A stretch of DNA of 64,000 nt from Lachnospiraceae bacterium (GTDB lineage Bacteria; Bacillota; Clostridia; Lachnospirales; Lachnospiraceae). The translations under genes and the position numbers were made by a program. Position 1 is the stretch's first letter. Every line of letters begins with the position of its first letter. Shown one piece after another: positions 1 through 7,193 of the stretch. The stretch covers positions 62,001-126,000 of the forward strand of contig SVEY01000002.1 in NCBI GenBank assembly GCA_015057165.1, in the 5' to 3' direction. The notes beneath the pieces were generated by a model that saw nothing but the letters and a program-made list of their open reading frames with translations, was not told the DNA's origin and ran no database searches.

Positions 1-123
1 TCGAAGCAGAAGAACAAGCAATATGTCAACCATATCATTATTTGGGGAAACATGTTTGAGCGTTTCGAAAATAACGGTGAAAAGTGTCCTATATGTGGAT
101 CTGCAGATTGTAGCTGGCATTGA
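1..123 (+). CDS. 3' end of an unidentified gene (partial)
   Basis: The frame is open from the first base and ends at TGA 121-123, giving a 40-residue tail. It carries a C-P-I-C-G-S-A-D-C cluster followed by SWH at the very end, which looks like a small zinc-binding knuckle. I do not recognise the family. It lies just inside a probable integrated-element boundary (tRNA-like 3' end at 295-318), so it may be the last gene of a mobile element; that is inference from position only. No start is visible in the window. Confidence 0.6.
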   Translation, partial: SKQKNKQYVNHIIIWGNMFERFENNGEKCPICGSADCSWH

Positions 124-229
124 TAAAATTTAATTTTTTTATAAAATAGACTTTTTCTTTTTATTTGTAGTTATATGTTATAATTACTAAGGAAGCCTAG
201 TAAAACATATAGTATAGATAGAATTTTAT

Positions 230-248
230 TTGTCCATTACTTGTCCAT
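230..248 (+). repeat. Two TTGTCCAT direct repeats, 11-base period
   Basis: TTGTCCAT occurs at 230-237 and again at 241-248, in the same orientation and one helical turn apart. Phased short direct repeats inside the end of an element and close to a tRNA-like core are the usual form of arm-type binding sites for tyrosine integrases. No integrase gene is in the window, so the role is inferred. Confidence 0.4.
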
Positions 249-294
249 TTTTTTGCGAAAATGACGTAGATTCAATATGTATATACTACAAAGT

Positions 295-318
295 AAGGGT
301 TCGATTCCCGTCGCTAGC
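295..318 (+). other. tRNA 3'-end fragment, probable attachment site
   Basis: The block contains GGGTTCGATTCCC, a T-arm with the usual TTCGATT loop, followed by an acceptor-like CGCTAGC. The 5' half of a tRNA is absent upstream, so this is not a working gene. Integrative elements that enter a tRNA 3' end leave such a copy at the distal end. The parent tRNA cannot be named from this fragment. Confidence 0.5.
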
Positions 319-382
319 TTTAAGTATTTAAGCATTTTCTCGGACATAGGGCTTTTTTAAAATAATTATTTAACCCAATTTT

Positions 383-411
383 AACCAAATCATTTATGGT
401 TTGGTTTTTTT
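383..411 (+). terminator. Intrinsic terminator before the PAP2 gene
   Basis: A 10-base-pair stem (383-392 with 397-406, one G-T pair) with a TTTA loop is followed by a run of T. It would stop transcription coming from the left-hand element. Confidence 0.75.
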
Positions 412-494
412 GATTTATTATACATATATAGAAACAAATTGGTGTATACTATTTTATAAAGATATGATTAAAATACATAAGGAGGAACTGTTTT

Positions 495-1475
495 ATGGAT
501 ATCACAATTCTATTAGGCCTACAGAGCTTTAGAGAAGGAGTGGGCTCCATTTTTACAGAGTTTCTTAACAAGGTAACCTGGTTTGGAGATATGAATATTG
601 TCATAGTTCTTATTGCTATTATTTACTGGAGTATAAGCAAGGAGACAGGGACTTATCTTCTTATGGGTTGGTCAGGAAACCGTATTGTTAATGGGTTTCT
701 GAAGGTTACGGCATGTGTATATCGTCCTTGGATTAGAGATCCTCGTATTATTCCTAATGCCGAGGCTAAGGAGTTGGCCACAGGATATTCATTTCCAAGT
801 GGACACAGTATGAATGCTGCTTCACTCTATGGTGGTATTGGAATGAAGAAGGGCGTACATAAGGTTATTCGTATTATAATGTGGATTATGGTGGTGCTGA
901 TTATATTCAGCAGGAACTTCCTTGGGGTTCATACTCCACAGGATGTGCTAGTAGGTGTTGTATTAGGCCTTATTGTGATGCTACTTACGGGCAAGTTACT
1001 TGAGTGGCTTAAGAAGCATCCTAAGATGGATTTATTAGTTGCAGGCGTTGGAATTGCAATTGCCATAGCAGTGGCTATATATGCGTCAGTTAAGTCATAT
1101 CCGGTTGATTATGATGCAGAAGGCAAGATATTAGTTGATGGGCATAAAATGGCCCAGGATACATTTAAAGCAGTTGGCTGGGCCAGTGGCTTTTTTGCAG
1201 GATGGGTGTTAGAGCGAAGATTTGTTAAGTTTGAAGATAACGTATCATTGCAGTTAAGAGCTGTTAGGGCTACAATCGGACTGTTTTGCTATTATATTGT
1301 GACTCTTATTATTAATCCTTTAATTAAGTCCGTTACTCCTTCTAGCGCTGGAAATGTAATTCGCTGCTTTATACAAATGTTTTGCATTGTATTTCTCTTC
1401 CCGTTGATATTCGTACTCATAGAGAAGAGAACAGAGAAGAATACAGCAGGGAGCGCAAAAGGTAATGAAAGATGA
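495..1475 (+). CDS. PAP2-family membrane phosphatase
   Basis: 326 residues with the three parts of the PAP2 phosphatase active site: KVTACVYRP near residues 70-79, YSFPSGHS near 98-105, and SRNFLGVHTPQD near 138-149, which supplies the nucleophilic histidine. Several hydrophobic helices lie around them, so it is an integral membrane protein that probably dephosphorylates a lipid phosphate such as an undecaprenyl or phosphatidyl species. The ATG follows AAGGAGG at 480-486. Its 3' end overlaps the following deacetylase gene by 11 bases, which suggests translational coupling. The exact substrate cannot be read from the sequence. Confidence 0.85.
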   Translation: MDITILLGLQSFREGVGSIFTEFLNKVTWFGDMNIVIVLIAIIYWSISKETGTYLLMGWSGNRIVNGFLKVTACVYRPWIRDPRIIPNAEAKELATGYSFPSGHSMNAASLYGGIGMKKGVHKVIRIIMWIMVVLIIFSRNFLGVHTPQDVLVGVVLGLIVMLLTGKLLEWLKKHPKMDLLVAGVGIAIAIAVAIYASVKSYPVDYDAEGKILVDGHKMAQDTFKAVGWASGFFAGWVLERRFVKFEDNVSLQLRAVRATIGLFCYYIVTLIINPLIKSVTPSSAGNVIRCFIQMFCIVFLFPLIFVLIEKRTEKNTAGSAKGNER

Positions 1476-2100
1476 GATATTATTTACAAATGAAGACAGT
1501 GTAGCTATTATAGCGCCTCATCCTGATGATGAGTGTATTGGTGCAGCAGGAGTACTTATTAATGCTTCTCATCAGACAGATATTTATGTTGTAACTGATG
1601 GGTGTTATGGTAATACTAAGAGAAGTGTCGAAGATGAGGCAAAGTTAAGAAGAGAGTGGTTCGAAGAGGAAATGTCAATAGTTAAGCCTCGCAATTGGTT
1701 TTGGCTAGGAATTGAGGATACGAAGGTTTCAGATAATCCTGATTTCGCTAGTCAGATTGATTTTAAGAGGTACACGAAGGTGTTCTTGCCATGGGGCAAG
1801 AGTCTTCATCCGGATCACAGAGCTACTTATGAAAGCTGTCTAAGTCAGATAAAACAACAAAATGCTAGTAAAGCTGAGTACTATATGTATGAGGTGTGCG
1901 CCCCATTTCATAATCCTCGATACTATATTGATATTTCGGATGTTCTTGACAGGAAGCATGAATTGATAAGATGTCATAGAGAAATGGAGTATGAAATAAG
2001 GCAAATTACTTTACTTAATCAATTCCGCGCTTCGCAACTTCATGAACATGCTGATTGTAAATGTATTGAAGCATTTGATAAAGTTGAGATATTTGTTTAG
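1465..2100 (+). CDS. PIG-L/LmbE-family deacetylase
   Basis: 211 residues. The N-terminal motif APHPDDECIG (about residues 17-26) and the later LHPDHRAT provide the zinc ligands and catalytic aspartate typical of LmbE/PIG-L N-acetylglucosamine deacetylases. There is no signal peptide, so it should act in the cytoplasm on a GlcNAc-containing small molecule or lipid precursor. The gene starts inside the 3' end of the PAP2 phosphatase gene, and the pair could act together on a polyprenyl- or inositol-linked sugar; that pairing is inference. The length is on the short side of normal for the family. Confidence 0.8.
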   Translation: MKDEILFTNEDSVAIIAPHPDDECIGAAGVLINASHQTDIYVVTDGCYGNTKRSVEDEAKLRREWFEEEMSIVKPRNWFWLGIEDTKVSDNPDFASQIDFKRYTKVFLPWGKSLHPDHRATYESCLSQIKQQNASKAEYYMYEVCAPFHNPRYYIDISDVLDRKHELIRCHREMEYEIRQITLLNQFRASQLHEHADCKCIEAFDKVEIFV

Positions 2101-2159
2101 CATTTTATGAGTATTAATGCTTTTGAGTGAGCATTTTTCAAGGAGGTTTATATAGCAAT

Positions 2160-3689
2160 ATGAAAGATGTAAAGAAAAGGCAATTAATAAACATTATAAT
2201 TATTACAGTAATATATGTTGCTGGTATAGCTTTATGCGTTACGGCTCTTTTTGAAAAAGGCTTGGATAATATGAAGGGAGCATACCTGGTTAATTGTGGT
2301 GTTGATTTGTTCGGAATGATTGCAGGATATATTCTTATTGTCTGCTTTTTGATTGATAGAGATCGCCCAGGAGAAAGAAGGAATTTCTTCCTATATCTTG
2401 TTAATATCACATTTGTAGGTTTATTTACAGATTTCTTTTCTGGAATATTGATGAAGGTTCCTGAATGGCAAATACTGTATTTGCTAGATAACACGGTGTA
2501 TTTTATGGTTCTACCTATGGAGTGCTATTTCTTCTATCGTTATATAACTGCCACATTTAGGACGAAAGACAAGATGATGCATGTAATTGACCGTGTAATG
2601 CTCATTGGACTTATTGTGGATTTGTTATCTATATTTATAAATGTGTTTACAGGTATTTATTTCTCAATAGATTCCCAGGGGGTATATTCAAGAGGACCAC
2701 TTTATCTGTGCACATATATTTACTTTGTTATAGCAGTTGTGCTAATGATTGTGGTATTTATAAAACGCAAAAAGGAGCTTGACCGCAATCATGTCCTGGC
2801 ATTTTCTGTATTCTTGGGTGGTCCGGTAGTTGTTGCTGTGTTGCCAGACCCGGCTGATGGCTTATCTGTTACATGCGGTGTGATTATGGCAGCCTTAATT
2901 ATGACTTACTGCTTAGTAAGTATTGAGCAGAGTAAGAATCAGATGGCCAGGGAAAAGGAACTTGCTGCAGCCGCATCTATACAATATAACATGCTGCCTA
3001 ATACTTTCCCGGCATTTCCAGACCGTAAGGAATTTGATATTTTCGCTTCTATGACACCTGCAAAGGAGGTGGGCGGAGATTTCTACGATATGTTTTTTGT
3101 CGATAACGATAATCTGGTTATTCTTATTGCAGACGTGTCTGGCAAAGGGATAACGGCGGCGCTTTTCATGGCGCAGGCAAAGCAGATTATTCAATCGCAA
3201 ATGATAATATGTGGCGGTGATGCTATTGAAGCTATAAGTGCAGCAAACCTTAAGCTTATTGAAAATAGTAACGCAGATATGTTTGTAACTGTATGGCTTG
3301 GAGTCGTTAATCTTGTTACGGGGCACATGGCCTTTGTGGATGCTGGACATAATTATTCTGCCCTGCAGAAGGATGATGGAAAATATACTATAGAAAAGGA
3401 CAAGCACAGTATAGTTTTAGTTGCTCTTAAAACTGCCAAGTTCCAGTTAAATGAAATTGACTTAAAGCCTAATGACACTGTTTTCTTATACACGGATGGT
3501 GTAACAGAAGCACGTAATATTGACGGTGAATTATTTGGCTCTAAGAGACTGGTGGCTGCACTAAACGAAGTAGCAGATGCCTCACCGGAGGAAATTGATG
3601 CACATGTAAGAAAGAGAGTATCAGAGTTTGTAGGTAAGGCAGAGCAGTTTGACGACATTACAACGCTATGCTTTAGATACTTTGGTTAA
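2160..3689 (+). CDS. Membrane-anchored SpoIIE-type PP2C phosphatase
   Basis: 509 residues from the ATG at 2160, chosen because the strong AAGGAGGT at 2140-2147 lies between it and an upstream in-frame GTG. The first 270 residues hold about seven membrane helices. They lead through a short charged linker into a SpoIIE/RsbU-type PP2C domain with VGGDFYDMF, IADVSGKGITAALFMAQ and later FLYTDGVTEARN, where the aspartates bind Mn or Mg. Such proteins dephosphorylate anti-sigma-factor antagonists in partner-switching pathways. No anti-sigma kinase or STAS gene lies nearby, so the partner is unknown. Confidence 0.85.
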   Translation: MKDVKKRQLINIIIITVIYVAGIALCVTALFEKGLDNMKGAYLVNCGVDLFGMIAGYILIVCFLIDRDRPGERRNFFLYLVNITFVGLFTDFFSGILMKVPEWQILYLLDNTVYFMVLPMECYFFYRYITATFRTKDKMMHVIDRVMLIGLIVDLLSIFINVFTGIYFSIDSQGVYSRGPLYLCTYIYFVIAVVLMIVVFIKRKKELDRNHVLAFSVFLGGPVVVAVLPDPADGLSVTCGVIMAALIMTYCLVSIEQSKNQMAREKELAAAASIQYNMLPNTFPAFPDRKEFDIFASMTPAKEVGGDFYDMFFVDNDNLVILIADVSGKGITAALFMAQAKQIIQSQMIICGGDAIEAISAANLKLIENSNADMFVTVWLGVVNLVTGHMAFVDAGHNYSALQKDDGKYTIEKDKHSIVLVALKTAKFQLNEIDLKPNDTVFLYTDGVTEARNIDGELFGSKRLVAALNEVADASPEEIDAHVRKRVSEFVGKAEQFDDITTLCFRYFG

Positions 3690-3717
3690 TGTTGACAGGT
3701 CCCCTGTCAACCAAGTG

Positions 3718-3746
3718 TTGACAAATCCGTAAAAACGGATTAGAAT
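3718..3746 (+). promoter_or_regulatory. Promoter with operator filling the spacer
   Basis: TTGACA at 3718-3723 and TAGAAT at 3741-3746 are separated by exactly 17 bases. The palindrome ATCCGTAAAAACGGAT (3725-3740) occupies almost the whole spacer. A protein bound here would exclude RNA polymerase. The downstream gene is an XRE regulator with a second copy of the palindrome before its start, so autorepression is the natural reading. Confidence 0.75.
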
Positions 3747-3775
3747 AAAGCTGTCAAGTGACGGCTTTATTTTTC
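3747..3775 (+). terminator. Terminator after the SpoIIE-type phosphatase gene
   Basis: A nine-base-pair stem (3747-3755 with 3760-3768) with loop AAGT is followed by ATTTTT. It lies right after the -10 box of the regulator promoter, so most of its 5' arm would be missing from that transcript. It should act on readthrough from the upstream gene. Confidence 0.65.
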
Positions 3776-3784
3776 GTCCATATA

Positions 3785-3800
3785 ATCCGTAAATGCGGAT
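3785..3800 (+). promoter_or_regulatory. Second copy of the XRE operator palindrome
   Basis: ATCCGTAAATGCGGAT repeats the arms of the palindrome at 3725-3740 (ATCCG...CGGAT, same 6-base spacing, TAAA conserved in the spacer). It overlaps a TATAAT at 3781-3786 and ends 6 bases before the AAGGAGG of the XRE gene. Two identical half-site pairs 60 bases apart would suit cooperative binding. Confidence 0.65.
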
Positions 3801-3817
3801 ATTGTAAGGAGGCTATT

Positions 3818-5071
3818 ATGAGCATTACAGATGTTATCTTCGATAAAATGTCAGAAAAGAAAATCACGCAGAAGGAGTTTTCAAAACGAACGAATATTCC
3901 TGAGAGTACCATAAGCGATTGGAAGAAAAAGGGGAACACTCCTGGGGCAGAGAAACTTACAACTATTGCCTCTGCTCTCGGTATATCTGTGAGCGAATTG
4001 ATAGGAGAAGATAAGTGTGGGCTGCCAGACTATTTTATATCAGAAGAAGAGAAGATGATAATTGATGTGTATCGTAATTCTTCAGAAGATGTTAAGCGCC
4101 GCATTATTGCATATCTTGAGAAGATGTCACATGGCATAACCAATAGAGATGCATCTGATGATGACATTTCCACACAACACTACGCTTTAGACGACGAATT
4201 GCTCAATCAAAAACAATTAGCGTATAAACTACGCCGTCTTGCAAGGCTAGATAGAATTCGTCTTGATGAAAGTGAACATTTATCCAAGTACAATTTACAT
4301 TTACTCAAATACTTAGATTATGTTGGGCTTGATAAGCTAGATTATATTAAGAAGTATCTGTCTAATATACAGCCATTTATGATTGTTGAGATTAAATCGC
4401 AAGAGAAGTTCGATAATGCTATATGTGTTCTCGATAACTATTATCGTATATCTGTGTATATCAAGGTGGATGCAACAAGAGGGGAGGAGGTCGTTGTTTC
4501 ATTTCATGAGAACAACAAGAATGGTATTGCTAAGAAGAATAGCACATTTCCTACAGACAGATATGTATATGTATTTGCTGAGTCAATAGGAAGCTTTGTT
4601 GAGACGAAGGGAATATACACAATTAATCTCTTTATTACAAGAGGAGTATCAACATTTCCAATTAATGTTCCGGCTACTAAGTATGACGAGGAAGGCTTTG
4701 TGGTGAGATATACATATATTAACAATTCCTTGGTTGATATTGCCAATAATTATTTGGAGGATTTATATACGGCCGATTTAGATTTTGATATGGCAAATGT
4801 GTTTACATCCTTACAGCAGTTATCATTTACATCTTATGGAAACGACGCTTTCTCTAATATATCTCTTATGATAGATAGTTTGCTAATTCAGAATGACTAT
4901 GCATCAAGACAGATAGCTGATTCTGCGTTATGTATTTACTGTAATTCCCTGCAACTTACTAAGTCTGATAGGAAGGAACTCCTTGACACTTTAAGAGAGA
5001 GGTTCAAGGTTAATTCTGTTAAAGCACTACCCCAGATTATAGAGAGGGTTGAGATGAATTTGAGATCGTGA
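3818..5071 (+). CDS. XRE-family regulator with large unknown C-terminal part
   Basis: 417 residues from the ATG at 3818, chosen for its AAGGAGG at 3806-3812. Residues 1-65 form a Cro/C1-type helix-turn-helix (KITQKEFSKRTNIPESTISD, then LTTIASALGISVSELIG). The remaining 350 residues show no domain I recognise. They are soluble, with a basic helical stretch near residues 125-145, a beta-rich middle and an alpha-helical end. The size suggests a sensory or multimerisation module. Two matching palindromes sit in and below its promoter, so it probably represses itself. The native targets are unknown; a dead FliD-like relic lies just downstream. Confidence 0.75.
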   Translation: MSITDVIFDKMSEKKITQKEFSKRTNIPESTISDWKKKGNTPGAEKLTTIASALGISVSELIGEDKCGLPDYFISEEEKMIIDVYRNSSEDVKRRIIAYLEKMSHGITNRDASDDDISTQHYALDDELLNQKQLAYKLRRLARLDRIRLDESEHLSKYNLHLLKYLDYVGLDKLDYIKKYLSNIQPFMIVEIKSQEKFDNAICVLDNYYRISVYIKVDATRGEEVVVSFHENNKNGIAKKNSTFPTDRYVYVFAESIGSFVETKGIYTINLFITRGVSTFPINVPATKYDEEGFVVRYTYINNSLVDIANNYLEDLYTADLDFDMANVFTSLQQLSFTSYGNDAFSNISLMIDSLLIQNDYASRQIADSALCIYCNSLQLTKSDRKELLDTLRERFKVNSVKALPQIIERVEMNLRS

Positions 5072-5110
5072 CATAATCAAAGTGAGATTGAATGCGGATA
5101 TAACATTAAG

Positions 5111-5170
5111 GAGAAACTCACAGATTATGCATCGTCCATTGAGAACAATGCGAGACTACTTGATAATGTA
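5111..5170 (+). pseudogene. Relic of a FliD-like gene C-terminus
   Basis: This stretch translates to EKLTDYASSIENNARLLDN. It matches EKSLTDYASSIETNARLLNY near the end of the intact gene at 5874-7043. Many of the base differences are in third codon positions, so it is not a fresh copy. A diverged paralog probably stood here and was deleted down to its tail. No start codon, ribosome binding site or further homology is visible. Confidence 0.7.
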
Positions 5171-5172
5171 AA

Positions 5173-5216
5173 CACAAAAGGTGGAGTGCATATCATAATG
5201 CACTCCACCTTTTGTG
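5173..5216. terminator. Bidirectional terminator between convergent genes
   Basis: A perfect 19-base-pair stem (5173-5191 with 5198-5216) with a six-base loop contains AAAA on one arm and TTTT on the other. It can end transcripts from the XRE gene on the plus strand and from hsp20 on the minus strand. Confidence 0.85.
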
Positions 5217-5227
5217 TCAGTGTGAAT

Positions 5228-5674
5228 TTATCCTTCGATTGAAATGTATTTTTTCTCTGGAACCTTGGAATTGTCTTTCTTTGGTACTTCAAGCTTAAGA
5301 ACTCCATCTTCGAATTTTGCTTTGACATCTTCTTCTTCGATTGAATCGCCAACATAGAAACTTCTTTGCATTGAGCCAGAGTAACGTTCTTTTCGTATTA
5401 CTTTGCCCTTGTCATTTGTTTCGTCGTTTTCATGAGCTTTACTAGCACTTATGAATAGATAGCCATTTTCAAGAGAGAGCTTGATATCGTCTTTCTTGAA
5501 TCCAGGAAGATCGATATCCAGTTCATATCCATCTTCATTTTCGTGAACATCTGTCTTCATTATATGAGAGGCATTTTTGCCATAAAGCTTCTTGTCTACA
5601 TCTGGAAAATCCATCCTAGGGAAATTCATCCAATCGTTTAATAAATTCTCTTCAAAAATACTTGGTAATAACAT
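5228..5674 (-). CDS. hsp20: Small heat shock protein, Hsp20/alpha-crystallin family
   Basis: 148 residues with the alpha-crystallin fold: an N-terminal arm (LLPSIFEENLLNDWMNFPRM), a core starting ENEDGYELDIDLPGFKKDDI, and the conserved GVLKLEVPK near the end, followed by a short tail. It is an ATP-independent holdase that binds unfolding proteins in the cytoplasm. The minus-strand ATG follows AAGGAGGA. A CIRCE element and a consensus sigma-A promoter lie directly upstream, so HrcA control is very likely; CIRCE is more usual on groESL and dnaK operons than on hsp20. Confidence 0.93.
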   Translation of the reverse strand: MLLPSIFEENLLNDWMNFPRMDFPDVDKKLYGKNASHIMKTDVHENEDGYELDIDLPGFKKDDIKLSLENGYLFISASKAHENDETNDKGKVIRKERYSGSMQRSFYVGDSIEEEDVKAKFEDGVLKLEVPKKDNSKVPEKKYISIEG

Positions 5675-5731
5675 AAGTCATTCCTCCTTTTTGCAAATTT
5701 ATTTAGAACACTTTTCCTTTGTTCTGAGACA

Positions 5732-5760
5732 ATTATACATCTAGTTGTTAGCACTGTCAA
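5732..5760 (-). promoter_or_regulatory. Sigma-A promoter of hsp20
   Basis: On the minus strand, TTGACA (plus coordinates 5755-5760) and TATAAT (5732-5737) are separated by 17 bases, which is full consensus. The -35 box lies inside the CIRCE element. Confidence 0.85.
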
Positions 5761-5774
5761 GAGGTGAGTGCTAA
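5748..5774. promoter_or_regulatory. CIRCE operator (HrcA binding site)
   Basis: TTAGCACTG, nine bases, GAGTGCTAA matches the CIRCE inverted repeat at 17 of 18 arm positions. It covers the -35 box of the hsp20 promoter, so bound HrcA would block polymerase until heat inactivates it. Confidence 0.9.
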
Positions 5775-5821
5775 TAAATTGACAAATATTTATATAATTT
5801 ATAGAATTAACAGAAATATCG

Positions 5822-5830
5822 TGTTATAAT
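5822..5830 (+). promoter_or_regulatory. Extended -10 promoter of the FliD-like gene
   Basis: TGTTATAAT is a full extended -10 element; no good -35 box sits 17 bases upstream. Transcription would start near 5837, which argues against using the ATG at 5835 and for the ATG at 5874. Confidence 0.5.
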
Positions 5831-5873
5831 TAACATGAAAGAAAGTGTAATTGCAACAAAAAGGAGAACGATT

Positions 5874-7043
5874 ATGAGTGATATAAGTTCTTTGTTTGGA
5901 AATAATAATGGTCTTTCTAATATGCTAAGTGATTATAGTGCAATTAGAAGTGGTAGTTATAAGAAGTTAATGAAGTCTTACTACAGAGATGTACAAAGCG
6001 CTTCATCATCAAAAAACAATAGTGGCTCTAATAATACATTAGATAAGATCATTGAAGAAAGAAGAAATCCAACTATATCGAAGGAGGCTAGTGCAGCTAA
6101 TTCTAAGCTTGCAAGTTCTATATCATCATATAAGAGTGCTTTATCTACACTTCAGAATGCTAAGACTTATGAGGATACAGAAAACGGTACTGATGTAAGA
6201 GACAAGGTTAAGAATGCCCTTAAGTCTTATGTATCTGCATATAATGATTCTGTAACCACGGCTAAGAAGTCTACTAATCTTAATATGACTTCTAATGTTG
6301 CTGGAGCAATGGAGGCAACAAGAGATGAGGTGGCAGCACTTAAGGAACTAGGCGTGACTCTTAATAGTGATGGTACACTTTCGTTTGATGAGAAGGGCTT
6401 TAAGGATGTTGATTTATCTAAGGTTAAGGAAGCTTTTGATGGAAATGCTGCTTTAAGCTATGGTTCTAAAGTAGCTTCTCGCCTTAATAGAATAACTTCA
6501 AATGCAATTAGTTCTAGTACATCAACTGCTGATGCAACGAGTACAATATCAACCGTATCTAATTCTAAGAACTTAATGGAAAGCATAGGAAAACTTAAGA
6601 GTTCTGATTTATATACTAAGACAAATGATGCGGCAGGAAATCAGACATTTGACAAAGATAAAGTGAGAGCGGAGTTAGATAAGTTTGTTGGATTATATAA
6701 TTCAACTATTGATTCTGCTAAGTCTAGTGGAGTGTCAGGAGTTATATCTAATCTGGCAACAATGGAGCAGAAGACATCTATGAATGCGTATTCACTTCAA
6801 CAGATTGGTGTATCTATTGGTAATGATGGTAAGCTGTCCCTTAATAAGGACACATTTGATAAAGCAGATGAGAATACAATTGAGAAGAGTCTTACAGATT
6901 ATGCTTCATCAATTGAGACAAATGCCAGACTTCTGAATTACTATTCTACAACCCAGAATGGTGCGGCTAGTAGCTATTCTGCTAACGGAGCATATAATAC
7001 GAATCCTTCGGATATAGTATCTCAATTATATGACCAAATCTAG
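5874..7043 (+). CDS. FliD-like protein with duplicated C-terminal module
   Basis: 389 residues from the ATG at 5874, which has AAGGAGA upstream. It is rich in Ser, Thr, Asn and Ala with no signal peptide or membrane segment. Two similar modules occur, one around ELGVTLNSDGTLSFDEKGF and one around QIGVSIGNDGKLSLNKDTF, each followed by a helical stretch. The pattern resembles the C-terminal domain of the flagellar cap protein FliD, where such a glycine/aspartate turn precedes the last helices. It is shorter than FliD and lacks a recognisable FliD N-terminal domain, and no flagellar genes are adjacent. It could be an exported filament-associated or atypical cap protein. Confidence 0.55.
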   Translation: MSDISSLFGNNNGLSNMLSDYSAIRSGSYKKLMKSYYRDVQSASSSKNNSGSNNTLDKIIEERRNPTISKEASAANSKLASSISSYKSALSTLQNAKTYEDTENGTDVRDKVKNALKSYVSAYNDSVTTAKKSTNLNMTSNVAGAMEATRDEVAALKELGVTLNSDGTLSFDEKGFKDVDLSKVKEAFDGNAALSYGSKVASRLNRITSNAISSSTSTADATSTISTVSNSKNLMESIGKLKSSDLYTKTNDAAGNQTFDKDKVRAELDKFVGLYNSTIDSAKSSGVSGVISNLATMEQKTSMNAYSLQQIGVSIGNDGKLSLNKDTFDKADENTIEKSLTDYASSIETNARLLNYYSTTQNGAASSYSANGAYNTNPSDIVSQLYDQI

Positions 7044-7069
7044 ATATCATAAGGAATATAAATAATCTG

Positions 7070-7112
7070 ACTTGCGATTATATGTAATAAACATATAATC
7101 GCAAGTTTTTTA
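7070..7112 (+). terminator. Terminator after the FliD-like gene
   Basis: A perfect 16-base-pair stem (7070-7085 with 7091-7106) with loop AATAA is followed by a run of T. Confidence 0.88.
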
Positions 7113-7193
7113 ATGCAAATATTAATACAATTTATTCCCTATTTATTGTATAATAGAGAGTGACGAATTAAAATAATTTGGAGGAGAACTTAG

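Larger units (their letters stand above)
124..494. other. Gene-poor gap with element boundary and terminator
   Basis: This 371-base AT-rich stretch holds no convincing gene. It contains direct repeats at 230-248, a tRNA 3'-end-like block at 295-318, an intrinsic terminator at 383-411 and the ribosome binding site of the next gene (AAGGAGG, 480-486). The combination suits the right end of an integrative element next to host sequence. Confidence 0.6.

Noticed and set aside
2913-3407. 164-codon minus-strand open frame inside the SpoIIE-type phosphatase gene
   Set aside because: It lies wholly within a well-supported gene and its translation shows no motif; it is a shadow frame.
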